Origin: Chryseobacterium panacisoli
GTDB taxonomy: Bacteria > Bacteroidota > Bacteroidia > Flavobacteriales > Weeksellaceae
Reading direction: 5' to 3'
DNA: 64,000 nt
Assembly: GCF_008274625.1 (NCBI RefSeq)
Contig: NZ_VTRU01000001.1
Location: 310,001-374,000, forward strand
Under the pieces are notes generated by a model that was given only the letters and a program-made list of their open reading frames with translations, was not told where the DNA came from and did not search any database. Below, piece after piece: positions 26,959 to 36,482 of the stretch. The position numbers and the translations under genes were made by a program. Position 1 is the stretch's first letter, and every line of letters begins with the position of its first letter.

Positions 26959-29835
26959 ATGAAACACAAAAAGCAGGGAAATTTTCTGCCTAAAGCAGGT
27001 ATTATCGCATTCACATTTTTATTTTTTAACCTGGCAGAAGCACAGCAGCAGCTTATAGAGCTTAGCGGAAGCATTAAAAATACAGGTACACACAAAGCTT
27101 TGGATTCTGTAAAAGTACAGATCGAAAACACACAGGATACTGCATTAACAGACCAATTAGGTAACTTTAAAATCAGAACAAGAGTAACGATACCATTTCG
27201 GGTCGTTATTCAGAAAGAGGGTTTTACCAGTCAGACTGTTGAAATCCTTTCTCCTTCCAACAAAATAACGATAGGACTGAATCCTCAGAATACAATTATT
27301 GATGATGTTGTAATTTCAGCCTCCAGGGTTCCGGAAAAAATATTAAGATCTCCGATAGCCATCGAGAAAATTGATATTAAAACCATCAGGGAAAGTCCGG
27401 CGGCCTCGTTCTATGAAACGTTGGAGAATGTAAAAGGGTTACAGCTTTTAACATCAAGCCTTACTTTAAAAATCCCTAATTCAAGAGGTTTTAACTCACC
27501 AAACAATTTCCGTTTCATGCAGTTGGTAGATGGTGTAGATGTACAATCGGCAACACTGGGAGTCCCATTGGGAAATGCAATAGGCCCTACAGAACTGGAT
27601 ATCCAATCTATGGAGGTCACTCCCGGAGCCGCTTCAGCCCTGTACGGAATGAACGCAATTAATGGGCTGGCCAGTTTACAGACAAAAGATCCCTTTACTT
27701 CTGAAGGAATAAGCCTTTATTTCCGTGGCGGAGTCAATCATGTAGACAATGTGAATCACAAAATAAGTTCACTTGGAGAAAGTGCCATCCGCTTTGCAAA
27801 AGTGATCAATAAAAACTTTGCCGTAAAGGTAAATGCATCCTATTTCAGCGGAACCGACTGGATCTCAAATAATCTGACAGATCAGAATCCCGGATCTCTG
27901 GTTACTGCCAATCCTAATTTTGCCCTGGCAAACAATCCGGCCGAAGACCTTTGGAATAAATACGGTGATGAAAGAAACAACCGTGTGGCTGTAAAAGTAG
28001 ATTATAACGGGAAGCCTACTACATTCAATGTTTCCAGAACAGGATATCTGGAAAAAGATCTTGTGAGCCCTGATGTAAAAAACATCAAGTTTGATGCAGG
28101 ACTGTACTATCGTTTCGGAGATCAGTGGAGAACTTCTTATGTGTATCGCTATGGCTTACTGGACGGAACTTTCCAGAGAGGAAATAAAATCCGATTACAA
28201 AATGCTACTGTTCAGAACCATAAAATAGAGCTGACAGGAAAAGAACTGACCTTCAGAGCTTATGTATCTATAGAAAATACAGGCGACTCTTATAACCTTA
28301 AACCTTTGGCAGACAATCTGGATCTCACCAATCTTTCCAATACCAACTGGAAAAATATATTCCAGACTTCTCTTCAGAATAACTTAAATGCAGGAGCCAA
28401 TCTTAATGATGCCTTTATTCTTGCCCGTCAGGAAGCCGATAAAAACAGAGTCGTACCGGGAACTGCAGCCTTTGAACAGTTGAAAAACACCATTATCGGA
28501 ATCAACAACTGGGATTCAGCCAATGGAGGAGTAGCAGGAGCTCCGGCAACAGGAGGAGCTAAACTTGAACAGAAATCCCGTTTTTACCAAGGAGAACTCA
28601 CCTACGATTTCAGCAGGTTTGTGAAGATATTCAACCTTCTTGCTGGTGTAGATTACCGTCTGTACAGCATTACTCCGGATGGAAACAATTTTGTTGATTT
28701 TAACCGCCCGGTGAATGAAAGAAATATTCCTTTAGCCAATGGGACCTTTGGGAAAGATGTTATTTATCAGAAATATGGTGCTTTTGCCCAGATTACCAAG
28801 CTTTTCTTTGATGATAAATTAAAAATCAATGCAGCCTTACGTATCGACAGAAACCCCGAATTTGAAGCCAAGTTAAACCCTAGAATAAGTATTGTTTATT
28901 CTCCTGTTAAAGAGCATAATTTCAGAGCCTCTTTTCAAAACGGGTATCGTTTTCCATCGTTGTTTGAAGCCCTTTCTTTCGTCAATAACGGGAATGTAAG
29001 AAGAGTAGGAGGCCTCTCAAAAGTAAATGACGGATTAGGTTATCTGGAAAATTCTTACACTTTGGCTTCCATTGATAAATTTACCTCAGCAGTGAATGCC
29101 GACATAGATGCAGGAAAAACCCAGGCTCAGGCAGCTCAGGATAACAAACAGCTTTTAGCGGTAGCCAACCTGCAAAAATTGCAGCCGGAAAAGATCAATT
29201 CGTTTGAAGTAGGGTATAAGTCTACTTTTTTCAATAATAAACTTGTATTGGACTGGGATTTCTATTATAACATTTACGAAGGATTCCTGGGGCAGGTAGA
29301 GGTAGCCGTCCCTAAAAACAGCCAGATAGGAAGTAATGCAGCCGTACTTGCGATGCTGGACCGAAGCAAACAGGACCGGTACAGAGTATATACCAACAGC
29401 AACAGCACCTACAAAAGTTATGGAACCTCCTTAGGTATCCGCTATAATATTACCGGAAATTATAATATCAACACCAATGTTTCTTATAATGATCTTGCTT
29501 CCAACAATACCTCTGATCTCTTCATTACCGCATTCAACACGCCAAAATGGATGGTGAATGTAAGTGTAGGAAACAGAGAAATTATCAAAAACATAGGGTT
29601 TACGCTTGTTGCAAGATGGCAGAGCGGTTTTATGTGGGAAAGTCCTTTAGCATCGGGAGCAATTCCGGCTTATTACACCATTGATGCTCAGGCAACATGG
29701 AAGCTTCCGGAAATCCGTGCGAATATTAAAATCGGAGCTACCAATTTGCTGAACCGCCGTTATTTCCAGTATGCAGCAGGTCCTGAAATCGGAGGACTGT
29801 ATTATCTTGCCTTTACTTATGACTTAAAACTGTAA
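26959..29835 (+). CDS. TonB-dependent receptor in the sulfur operon
   Basis: A 958-residue outer-membrane receptor. A signal peptide ends at EAQ (about residue 29). A carboxypeptidase regulatory-like beta domain (about 32-108) is followed by the plug (DDVVISASRVPEKI, then PGAASALYGMNAINGLASL) and a 22-strand barrel with the usual C-terminal ending TYDLKL. Its place between cysI and the siroheme/TauE gene, 5 bases from the latter, suggests uptake of a sulfur-containing compound such as a sulfate ester or sulfonate, but nothing in the sequence identifies the ligand. There is no SusD partner, which argues against a glycan substrate. Confidence 0.88.
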   Translation: MKHKKQGNFLPKAGIIAFTFLFFNLAEAQQQLIELSGSIKNTGTHKALDSVKVQIENTQDTALTDQLGNFKIRTRVTIPFRVVIQKEGFTSQTVEILSPSNKITIGLNPQNTIIDDVVISASRVPEKILRSPIAIEKIDIKTIRESPAASFYETLENVKGLQLLTSSLTLKIPNSRGFNSPNNFRFMQLVDGVDVQSATLGVPLGNAIGPTELDIQSMEVTPGAASALYGMNAINGLASLQTKDPFTSEGISLYFRGGVNHVDNVNHKISSLGESAIRFAKVINKNFAVKVNASYFSGTDWISNNLTDQNPGSLVTANPNFALANNPAEDLWNKYGDERNNRVAVKVDYNGKPTTFNVSRTGYLEKDLVSPDVKNIKFDAGLYYRFGDQWRTSYVYRYGLLDGTFQRGNKIRLQNATVQNHKIELTGKELTFRAYVSIENTGDSYNLKPLADNLDLTNLSNTNWKNIFQTSLQNNLNAGANLNDAFILARQEADKNRVVPGTAAFEQLKNTIIGINNWDSANGGVAGAPATGGAKLEQKSRFYQGELTYDFSRFVKIFNLLAGVDYRLYSITPDGNNFVDFNRPVNERNIPLANGTFGKDVIYQKYGAFAQITKLFFDDKLKINAALRIDRNPEFEAKLNPRISIVYSPVKEHNFRASFQNGYRFPSLFEALSFVNNGNVRRVGGLSKVNDGLGYLENSYTLASIDKFTSAVNADIDAGKTQAQAAQDNKQLLAVANLQKLQPEKINSFEVGYKSTFFNNKLVLDWDFYYNIYEGFLGQVEVAVPKNSQIGSNAAVLAMLDRSKQDRYRVYTNSNSTYKSYGTSLGIRYNITGNYNINTNVSYNDLASNNTSDLFITAFNTPKWMVNVSVGNREIIKNIGFTLVARWQSGFMWESPLASGAIPAYYTIDAQATWKLPEIRANIKIGATNLLNRRYFQYAAGPEIGGLYYLAFTYDLKL

Positions 29836-29840
29836 TCAGC

Positions 29841-31358
29841 ATGAGCAATTCTTTATATCCCATATTCTTAAAACTTGAAAACCTGTCACTGCTGATCATC
29901 GGCGGTGGCAAGGTTGCTCTTGAAAAATTAGAATCTGTATTGGGCAATTCACCGGAAACTTCCATCAAACTGGTGGCGAAAGAAATTATTCCGGAGATCA
30001 GAACCTTAGAAAGTCAGTTTTCCAATATAACACTGCATGAAAGGCCCTATGATGATTATGATTTTAATGATATGGATCTTGCTATCATTGCGGTGAATGA
30101 TATTGTATTGGCCGGAGAAATCAGAGAAAAGGCTCAGGAAAAAAATGTACTGGTCAATATAGCAGATAAACCGGATTTATGTGATTTTTATTTAGGTTCC
30201 ATTGTCAAAAAAGGAAGCCTTAAAATTGCCATTTCAACCAACGGAAAGTCTCCTACAATTGCCAAAAGATTAAGAGAAACCTTTACTGAAGTCATCCCTG
30301 ATGAAATGGATCATGTTCTGGATAATATGCAAAATATCCGAAATCAATTGACTGGAGATTTCAATTATAAAGTGAAGGAACTTAATAAAATTACGACAGA
30401 ATATCTGTCAGACAAAAAAGTTTCTTCAAAACCGGATATGGAAATTGAGAAACTGATCAATATTACCAAAACAGCTCAGAGAAAAGCTAATATTTATCTG
30501 GTCATTATAGGGGTTTTACTTCTTTTCGGTCTATTTGGACTCGTGGTGTACCAGTTCAGCCTTTTGGGTGATATTCAGTACTTTCTGAATAAGGACGGGC
30601 ATATCTTTTACTGGATGCTATTTGCCGGTTTTATGGCCGAAATTGTTGCGGGATCCATGGGAATGGGGTATGGAGTAATCTGTACCACAATTCTTTTATT
30701 GCTTAATGTTCCGCCGCCTGTTGTGAGCGCAAGCATTCACTCTGCCGAATCTTTTACGACGGCAGCCGGAAGTTTCAGTCATTATAAGTTGGGGAACGTC
30801 AATAAAAAAATGGTTTGGGTACTGTTTCCGCTGGCTATCGTAGGTTCAGTTATTGGAGCATTAACCCTGTCTCATTATGGCGAGAAATATGCTCATATTG
30901 TAAAACCTATTATTGCCTGCTACACGCTATATCTTGGGATTAATATTTTAAAAAATGCATTTAAAGATAAAAAATCAGGAACAGTAAAAACCAAACGAAG
31001 AACCAATCTTAGATTATTAGGATTAGCAGGAGGTTTTATTGATTCCTTTGCAGGAGGCGGGTGGGGACCATTGGTTACCGGAACCCTGATCAAAGAGGGA
31101 AGAATTCCCCGTTATGTAGTAGGAAGCTCTACTGTAGCCAAGTTTTTACTGACTGTAACGAGCGCGATTACTTTCATCTTTACAATAGGTATTCATCATT
31201 GGAATATTGTCTTGGGACTACTATTAGGTGGTGTTTTTACGGCACCGTTTTCTGCAATGCTTACCGCAAAACTTCCAACAAAGAAAATGTTTGTCGTGGT
31301 AGGAATCGTGGTCATCCTGATGAGCCTTGTGACCATAACAAAATCAATCTTTTCATGA
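29841..31358 (+). CDS. Fusion: siroheme synthase N-domain (precorrin-2 dehydrogenase/ferrochelatase) plus TauE/SafE transporter
   Basis: This 505-residue protein joins two functions. Residues 1 to about 195 form a CysG-N/Met8-type domain (GGGKVALEK at 21-29, then VNIADKPDLCDFYLG and ISTNGKSP) that oxidises precorrin-2 to sirohydrochlorin and inserts iron; the Asp of the NxxD motif is kept. From about residue 217 there are some eight membrane segments of the TauE/SafE family (AGSMGMGYGV; LAGGFIDSFAGGGWGP), proposed sulfite or sulfonate exporters. The protein should sit in the inner membrane with the enzyme domain in the cytoplasm. It completes siroheme synthesis together with CobA and may remove excess sulfite. 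The fusion is continuous, with no frameshift at the joint. Confidence 0.9.
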   Translation: MSNSLYPIFLKLENLSLLIIGGGKVALEKLESVLGNSPETSIKLVAKEIIPEIRTLESQFSNITLHERPYDDYDFNDMDLAIIAVNDIVLAGEIREKAQEKNVLVNIADKPDLCDFYLGSIVKKGSLKIAISTNGKSPTIAKRLRETFTEVIPDEMDHVLDNMQNIRNQLTGDFNYKVKELNKITTEYLSDKKVSSKPDMEIEKLINITKTAQRKANIYLVIIGVLLLFGLFGLVVYQFSLLGDIQYFLNKDGHIFYWMLFAGFMAEIVAGSMGMGYGVICTTILLLLNVPPPVVSASIHSAESFTTAAGSFSHYKLGNVNKKMVWVLFPLAIVGSVIGALTLSHYGEKYAHIVKPIIACYTLYLGINILKNAFKDKKSGTVKTKRRTNLRLLGLAGGFIDSFAGGGWGPLVTGTLIKEGRIPRYVVGSSTVAKFLLTVTSAITFIFTIGIHHWNIVLGLLLGGVFTAPFSAMLTAKLPTKKMFVVVGIVVILMSLVTITKSIFS

Positions 31359-31417
31359 TAAAATCAATGATAGTGAGAATCAGACATACAATTTAAAGAA
31401 GAAGTCTATTTACTTAA

Positions 31418-31538
31418 CGCAAAGATTTTAATGTTTTACTTTATATTGAGGTAGCAAAAGGGGAAAATTAATGATACAATCTATTGACATTATCATTACT
31501 CATTTTTAGTAAAAATCTGAAACCATTAAATCTTTGCG
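31418..31538. repeat. Gene-free spacer with CGCAAAGATTTAATG inverted repeat
   Basis: The 438 bases from 31359 to 31796 contain no convincing gene. Within them, CGCAAAGATTTTAATG (31418-31433) and CATTAAATCTTTGCG (31524-31538) are inverted copies differing by one T, 90 bases apart. Such ctttgcgt-type fragments look like a dispersed intergenic repeat. No clear terminator for the sulfur operon was found in this region. Confidence 0.4.
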
Positions 31539-31796
31539 TTTTTATTTCTCTTTATTACAAAACAAGAACGTTTTTAGATACGCAAGGGCTCAAAATAATA
31601 TCAAAAAGCTAATATTAAGAAACAAGGATTTTATCTTCAATAAAATTGAATACAGCATTACTTTTTATATCACGCTGATTTAGCAGATTCTGCAGATATA
31701 TAAAACCTGCACAATCTCCTTAATCTTCAAGAAAACTTAAATTACCTTTGATTATCCAACAAAAAAAAGCTCCCAAAAGAGAGCTGTTTATAATAA

Positions 31797-32291
31797 TTAG
31801 TTATTTCTAATTTTTGTTGTCCTGAAAGTATCAATTCCAAATCCCGTGCAGCCCTGAAACAAAAACAGAAGCAAAAACAGGAGATATAACATTTGAGGCA
31901 GGTATAGAAAATAGCTAAGCCATGTAAAAGGATCCATTTCATAAACTCCGGTTTCGGGTTTGACCGGAATAAGTTCCTTAGGAATTGTACCCAGATCATG
32001 GGTAAATAAAGCGACAAGTATAATGATCATTAAAAATACAGAGCTGATTCTCGTCCAAAAGCCCAACATTAAAAATAACCCAAAGATGCATTCACAAAAT
32101 GCAGTGAAATTGGCCGTAAACTGAGGAAAAGGAAATCCTATAGTACTGATGGTATTCAACATATATCCCTGAAAAACAGGATGAAAAAGTTTGTTAAATC
32201 CTGCTACAAAAAAGAACAATCCAATTAATATTCTGCATATTATATAGATATTATTTGTGTGTTTTTCGAGATTTGATTGTATTGTTTTCAT
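31797..32291 (-). CDS. DoxX-family membrane protein
   Basis: The 164-residue protein has four predicted membrane segments: ICRILIGLFFFVAGFNKL, a central pair around ECIFGLFLMLGF and VFLMIIILVALF, and a C-terminal LPQMLYLLFLLLFLF. FVAGFNKLFHP is the DoxX opening motif. DoxX proteins sit in the inner membrane and are linked to redox stress or act as quinone-associated subunits; the exact role here is unknown. It is a single minus-strand gene next to a small Cys-containing protein gene. Confidence 0.82.
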   Translation of the reverse strand: MKTIQSNLEKHTNNIYIICRILIGLFFFVAGFNKLFHPVFQGYMLNTISTIGFPFPQFTANFTAFCECIFGLFLMLGFWTRISSVFLMIIILVALFTHDLGTIPKELIPVKPETGVYEMDPFTWLSYFLYLPQMLYLLFLLLFLFQGCTGFGIDTFRTTKIRNN

Positions 32292-32432
32292 TATTTTTTA
32301 TTCGTTTGATTACATCATCATAGTAAAGCCATTAGCAGCCGTTGATCATGTAATTCTGATTTAGATAATAGGAGAGTGTATGGAAAAAACTCTTCCATAG
32401 CTGAAAAATGTTATTTTACCAATAACTGAAAA

Positions 32433-32804
32433 TTACATTTTTATTTTGGGCGGAATCCAAATAGAATTAAAAAAAGATGAATAGGGAGGATCATTATATA
32501 AAAAGAAACTGTTGCTTATTTCCGGATCCATAAATTTCTCAAATCCAAAAGAAGGAAAAGATGTGGTAAAAAAGAGAGAAGAATTAGAACAATAGTTATT
32601 ATTGCATTTTATCGGAGTCTTGTTATTTTCTTCAAGAAAAATCTTATTGCATTTTTTCTGAGGCGTTTCTTGCGAACTGGAATTACTTATAATTTCTATA
32701 GCAGAAAAAACAATGTTTTCTGTTTTGGGGATCAGAAAATGGACTAGTATTAAAAATATACTAACTATCTGTATACAATATAATATTCCACTTTTTCCTG
32801 TCAT
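32433..32804 (-). CDS. Small hypothetical protein with N-terminal hydrophobic segment
   Basis: The 123-residue product has one hydrophobic stretch (about 7-24, LYCIQIVSIFLILVHFLI) that could be a signal anchor. It is followed by a Ser/Asn-rich, low-complexity segment with paired Cys (KKCNK, KCNNNYCSN) and an end rich in Phe and Pro (WIPPKIKM). Short proteins ending in a W-x-PPK motif occur in flavobacteria near metal-resistance genes, but I do not recognise a defined family. The frame is intact and non-overlapping, so it is probably real. Role unknown. Confidence 0.55.
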   Translation of the reverse strand: MTGKSGILYCIQIVSIFLILVHFLIPKTENIVFSAIEIISNSSSQETPQKKCNKIFLEENNKTPIKCNNNYCSNSSLFFTTSFPSFGFEKFMDPEISNSFFLYNDPPYSSFFNSIWIPPKIKM

Positions 32805-32864
32805 AAATCCCTTACAATTCAGACAAATATAATAAAATATTGATAGCTTCCTTTTAAACGATTA

Positions 32865-33554
32865 TTATTTTTCAAGTTCCTGAACAACTGCTTTAGCCAT
32901 TTCTTTGGAACTAAACGGATTTTGTCCTGTGATCAGATTACCGTCAATCACCACATTGGAAGTCATTGGGATAAAGGCTTTTCTGTAATGTACGCCCCGT
33001 TCTTTAAGTGCTGCTTCAAGATTAAAAGGAACTGCGTTTTTTCTTCTTGCTAATGTTTCTTCAAACCAGTCGAATCCGGTTACAGATTTTCCTCTGATCA
33101 TATATTCTCCATCTGATAGTCTTACATTCAACAATCCTCCGACTCCATGACAGATCGCGGCAACCATTTTATGGCTTTCATATTGCTTCCTGAGAATAGT
33201 CTGTAATGTGGAGTTATCTGGAAAATCATACATCGTAGCATGCCCGCCTGTCAGATAAACACAATCGAAAGAGTTGTTTTCTATTTCATTCAGACTTTTT
33301 GTATGAGCCAAAATATCCATAAATGCAGGATTTTCATAATACCTTTTTGAAATTCCATCAAGCATAAGCGGCTTCAGACTTTCCGGATCAATGGGAGTGT
33401 ACCCTCCCAGCGGAGAAGCAATGGTAATCTGCCATCCTCTTTCTTTTGCGGCATGATAAATATGGGTAAGTTCACTCAGCCACAATCCTGTCTTAAGCAG
33501 ACTGTTGGTGTATTGGGTTACATTGGTTACAATTAATAAAATATTTTTTACCAT
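32865..33554 (-). CDS. DJ-1/PfpI superfamily protein (type 1 glutamine amidotransferase-like)
   Basis: A 229-residue flavodoxin-like fold. The nucleophile elbow AAICHG places Cys135 next to His136, and Glu28 (WLSEL) matches the conserved acid that activates the Cys. These features fit Hsp31-type glyoxalase III or deglycase members. It should act in the cytoplasm on reactive carbonyls. The AraC gene lies 7 bases upstream on the same strand, so the pair is one transcript, with the regulator first. Confidence 0.87.
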   Translation of the reverse strand: MVKNILLIVTNVTQYTNSLLKTGLWLSELTHIYHAAKERGWQITIASPLGGYTPIDPESLKPLMLDGISKRYYENPAFMDILAHTKSLNEIENNSFDCVYLTGGHATMYDFPDNSTLQTILRKQYESHKMVAAICHGVGGLLNVRLSDGEYMIRGKSVTGFDWFEETLARRKNAVPFNLEAALKERGVHYRKAFIPMTSNVVIDGNLITGQNPFSSKEMAKAVVQELEK

Positions 33555-33561
33555 AGCACTA

Positions 33562-34470
33562 TTAATTAAAAGATTTTCTGAATTCTAAAGGGGAAACAGC
33601 GGTCTGATTCTTAAACAAACGATGAAAAGACTGTGGATGCTCAAATCCCAGATTATAAGCAATCTCAGACACGGACATGGTTGTGGTAGACAACAGCTCT
33701 TTTGCCTTTTCAATCACTCTGTTCTGAATATGCTGCTGCGTTGTCTGTCCTGTATGAACCCTTAGCATGTCACTTAGATAATTGGGACTTATATTCATCT
33801 GTCCTGCCACAAATTGTACGGTAGGAATCCCATTGATCAGCAGTTTTTCATTTTTGAAATAATCATTCAGTAAATTTTCAAGCTGAGTCAAAAGATCATG
33901 ATTTACTTTTTTGCGGGTTAAAAACTGGCGGTTGTAGAATCTGTCACAGTATTTTAACAGCAAATCAATATTGGATATCAATAAATCCTGGGTAAAACCA
34001 TCCATATTGGCTTCTATCTCTCTGCTGATATTATCTATGATATCCGTTACAGATTTTTCTTCTTTTTCGGAAAGATACAGTGCTTCATTGGCCGTATAAG
34101 AGAAGTAGCCATAATCTTTTATTACAGAGGCTAATGGATATCCCTGCAGAAAATCAGGATGTATAACCAGTACATTTCCTCTCACTTCAGAAAGCAGAAT
34201 ATCTTCAAACTGCAATACCTGATGGGGAGCAATAAAATACATGATTCCATCCTCAAAGTCATAATAATGCTGTCCATATTTACATCTTCCTGCACAATCC
34301 TTTTTAATGGAAACCACATAGAAATCTGTAATCACGGCACTCAGAATAGTTTCCGGATCTATATTCACATCATTAAAATCAAACACACTGATCAAAGGGT
34401 TGGAAGGCCTTTTCAGTTTCAGATAGTTGTGTAATGCTGTGATAGAGGTTACTTTTTCAGGAGTTTTCAT
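33562..34470 (-). CDS. AraC-family transcriptional regulator (upstream of the DJ-1 gene)
   Basis: The 302-residue protein has an N-terminal cupin-like domain (CKYGQHYYDFEDGIMYFIAP) and a C-terminal AraC HTH pair (QMNISPNYLSDMLRVHTGQT; SEIAYNLGFEHPQSFHRLFK). It is clearly related in layout and sequence to the regulator at 60745-61641. Both share the KYG-x-x-YD(F/Y)-x-(E/D)G sensing segment, LxLSxKE and CDRFYxRQF. It is co-transcribed with the DJ-1-like gene, which it probably controls. Confidence 0.9.
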   Translation of the reverse strand: MKTPEKVTSITALHNYLKLKRPSNPLISVFDFNDVNIDPETILSAVITDFYVVSIKKDCAGRCKYGQHYYDFEDGIMYFIAPHQVLQFEDILLSEVRGNVLVIHPDFLQGYPLASVIKDYGYFSYTANEALYLSEKEEKSVTDIIDNISREIEANMDGFTQDLLISNIDLLLKYCDRFYNRQFLTRKKVNHDLLTQLENLLNDYFKNEKLLINGIPTVQFVAGQMNISPNYLSDMLRVHTGQTTQQHIQNRVIEKAKELLSTTTMSVSEIAYNLGFEHPQSFHRLFKNQTAVSPLEFRKSFN

Positions 34471-34564
34471 TTTATTTCTTTATTTAACCACCCTGCCAGA
34501 AGAGGGGAATGTATTGCCCTCCGGTTGCAGTATTGGTTGTTCTAAGTTACTTATTTTAAGGAAA

Positions 34565-35503
34565 CTATTTTGACGCTAACTGTTCTTTTTTGATCTGTTC
34601 AATTCCCTGTCTGTAAGTAGTTACCTGAAATTCCGGGAATCTTTTTCTGAACTTTGAATCATCAAAGAGATTATCATATTTATATCTTGGAAGAAGCTCC
34701 AGCAATTCTTTTGCATTTTTGTTAAATAAAGACCCTATTTTAAAAACCAGGTTCGGAATTACAGAATATCTGAATTCTTTTCCATAGATCTGAGAGACCA
34801 ATGCAATGAACTCTTTATAGCTTAATTTATTATCGTCTACCGGCAAATGCCAGGTTTGTCCATAAGCATCAGGAGTATTGCCAATTAAAGCGGTAGCTTG
34901 GCTTGCATCAGGTGTCCAGATCAGGCTTCGTAACTTATCATCTCTTAAAGGAACTTTCAGTTTTTTATCTTCTTTAATGGCATTAAAAATAAGACTATTG
35001 GTAATACTTTGAGTTTTCCCGGGACCATAAAATTCAGGGGCTCTGCAGATGACGGCTTCTATTGTTCCGGCTTCCATTTCTTTTAAAAGCATGTCTGCCA
35101 TTTTTTTTCTTACAATTCCTTTTCTGCCCACAGGAGCGAACCGGGCCTGTTCCGTTAAAACTTCATTGTTTTGAGGGTACATATAGGTATTATCAAAAAA
35201 TACAAGCTTCGTTTTGTTGATTTTACAGGCTTCAATTACATTTTTCAATATTGTCAAAAACTGTTTTTCCCACAGATCTGTATCCATGGGAAGCCCAAGT
35301 GTGAAATAAGCAATTTCGCTTCCTTTCACTGCTTCTATTGCTTTTTTCCTGTCTGATAAATCTGCAGAGAAAACAGTATCAGTATCATTTACTTTTTTAG
35401 CATTTCTGCTGACAATACGGATATCTGAAGTGTATTTTTTTTTCAGTTCTCTTGCCAGTTCTTCACCAATCTGTCCATTGGCTCCTAATATGGTTTGCAT
35501 CAT
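34565..35503 (-). CDS. NAD(P)-binding epimerase/dehydratase-like protein (atypical SDR)
   Basis: This 312-residue Rossmann-fold protein has LGANGQIGEELAREL at the N-terminus (GxxGxxG type) and a diverged active site with DNTYMYPQ and a KKMADMLL lysine in place of YxxxK. The C-terminal half resembles nucleoside-sugar epimerases of the NmrA-like or atypical extended SDR group. Substrate unknown. The gene stands alone; GCATTGAAA and TTTCAATTGC inverted sequences at about 35528-35558, just upstream of the start, could be an operator. Confidence 0.85.
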   Translation of the reverse strand: MMQTILGANGQIGEELARELKKKYTSDIRIVSRNAKKVNDTDTVFSADLSDRKKAIEAVKGSEIAYFTLGLPMDTDLWEKQFLTILKNVIEACKINKTKLVFFDNTYMYPQNNEVLTEQARFAPVGRKGIVRKKMADMLLKEMEAGTIEAVICRAPEFYGPGKTQSITNSLIFNAIKEDKKLKVPLRDDKLRSLIWTPDASQATALIGNTPDAYGQTWHLPVDDNKLSYKEFIALVSQIYGKEFRYSVIPNLVFKIGSLFNKNAKELLELLPRYKYDNLFDDSKFRKRFPEFQVTTYRQGIEQIKKEQLASK

Positions 35504-35760
35504 TTCTAATTTTGAGGGTTATATATTGCATTGAAAATAAACAATATACTTTCAATTGCTTTTATTTCTGATGCAAAATTCGGGCATAATCATAAAAACA
35601 GAGTAGCTGAATCCGGGAAAGTTGTAACATAATCTCTGAGTTTAAAAAGAGATCAATGATAAAATGATTAAGATAGGTTTTACTTCAGCCTTCTTAAGGC
35701 TTTTCTTTCCAGCTCAATTAATATATTTTTTATATCTTTAATAATCAAACCTTTAAGTCT

Positions 35761-36222
35761 ATGAAAGCAAGTGCCGGGATTTTGCTCTTTAAAAAAGAAA
35801 AAGACAGTCTATCTTACTTTCTGGTTCATCCTGGCGGGCCTTTCTGGAAAAATAAAGACCTGGAGGCATGGTCTATTCCAAAAGGAGAGCTGCTTCCAGA
35901 TGAAAATCCATTGGAACGTGCATTAACAGAATTTAAAGAAGAAACAGGGAAAACATTGGAAGGGAGCTTTATTGAATTGTCGCCCATTAAGCAAAAAGGA
36001 GGAAAAACAGTTTATGCCTGGGCATTGGAGGGACATATTGAAACTTCAGAACTTTACAGCAATACCTTCTCTATGGAGTGGCCACCCAAATCCGGCAAAA
36101 TAGTAGAAATTCCCGAAATAGACCAATGGGAATGGTTTGCTTCAGAAGAAGCACAACAACGGATCAATACAGCACAAAAAGATTTCATAACAGAACTTGA
36201 AAATATAGTAAAAAACCAATAA
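35761..36222 (+). CDS. NUDIX hydrolase
   Basis: A 153-residue Nudix protein that should hydrolyse a nucleoside diphosphate linked to another group. The Nudix box runs from Gly42 to Gly63 (GELLPDENPLERAL, then TEFKEETG). Spacing is exact, but the usual Arg of the REUxEE core is Thr56; the metal-binding Glu residues are kept. PFWKNKDLEAWSIPKGE is typical of the predicted (di)nucleoside polyphosphate hydrolase-like NUDIX proteins. A TATCTTTA element at 35733-35740 may be the -7 box. The Cys-rich leader peptide starts 20 bases after its stop, so both may be on one transcript. Confidence 0.88.
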   Translation: MKASAGILLFKKEKDSLSYFLVHPGGPFWKNKDLEAWSIPKGELLPDENPLERALTEFKEETGKTLEGSFIELSPIKQKGGKTVYAWALEGHIETSELYSNTFSMEWPPKSGKIVEIPEIDQWEWFASEEAQQRINTAQKDFITELENIVKNQ

Positions 36223-36241
36223 CACTTAATACAACAAAACC

Positions 36242-36469
36242 ATGAAAAAATTAAACAGAAAAACATTAAAAAACATTGTTGGAGAAATCGGTATAGAGCT
36301 GAACCTCCCGCTTCCTGTAGGCATCTGTCTTGGAAATCTGCTTTCCCTTTGTCCTCCTCATTCTCATTGCCGCGCAGATGAAAAATGCTATCCTAATGCA
36401 GCAGGTCCGTGTATCAACGGGCTCTGTCCTTCAGGCTATCACTGCCATTCAGGAGAATGTGTAAGATAA
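36242..36469 (+). CDS. Bacteriocin-like leader peptide, eight-Cys
   Basis: The 75-residue peptide begins MKKLNRKTLKNIVGE, the basic leader shared by bacteriocin-like peptides of Chryseobacterium, followed by a short hydrophobic part and a Cys-rich tail with eight Cys (29, 37, 43, 49, 57, 62, 68, 73). CINGLCPSGYHCHSGECV resembles small disulfide-rich modules. The leader lacks a clear Gly-Gly cleavage pair (it reads V-G-E). No processing peptidase or transporter gene is near. A 14-bp perfect hairpin terminator follows immediately. Function unknown. Confidence 0.7.
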   Translation: MKKLNRKTLKNIVGEIGIELNLPLPVGICLGNLLSLCPPHSHCRADEKCYPNAAGPCINGLCPSGYHCHSGECVR

Positions 36470-36482
36470 AATATCAAAACAA

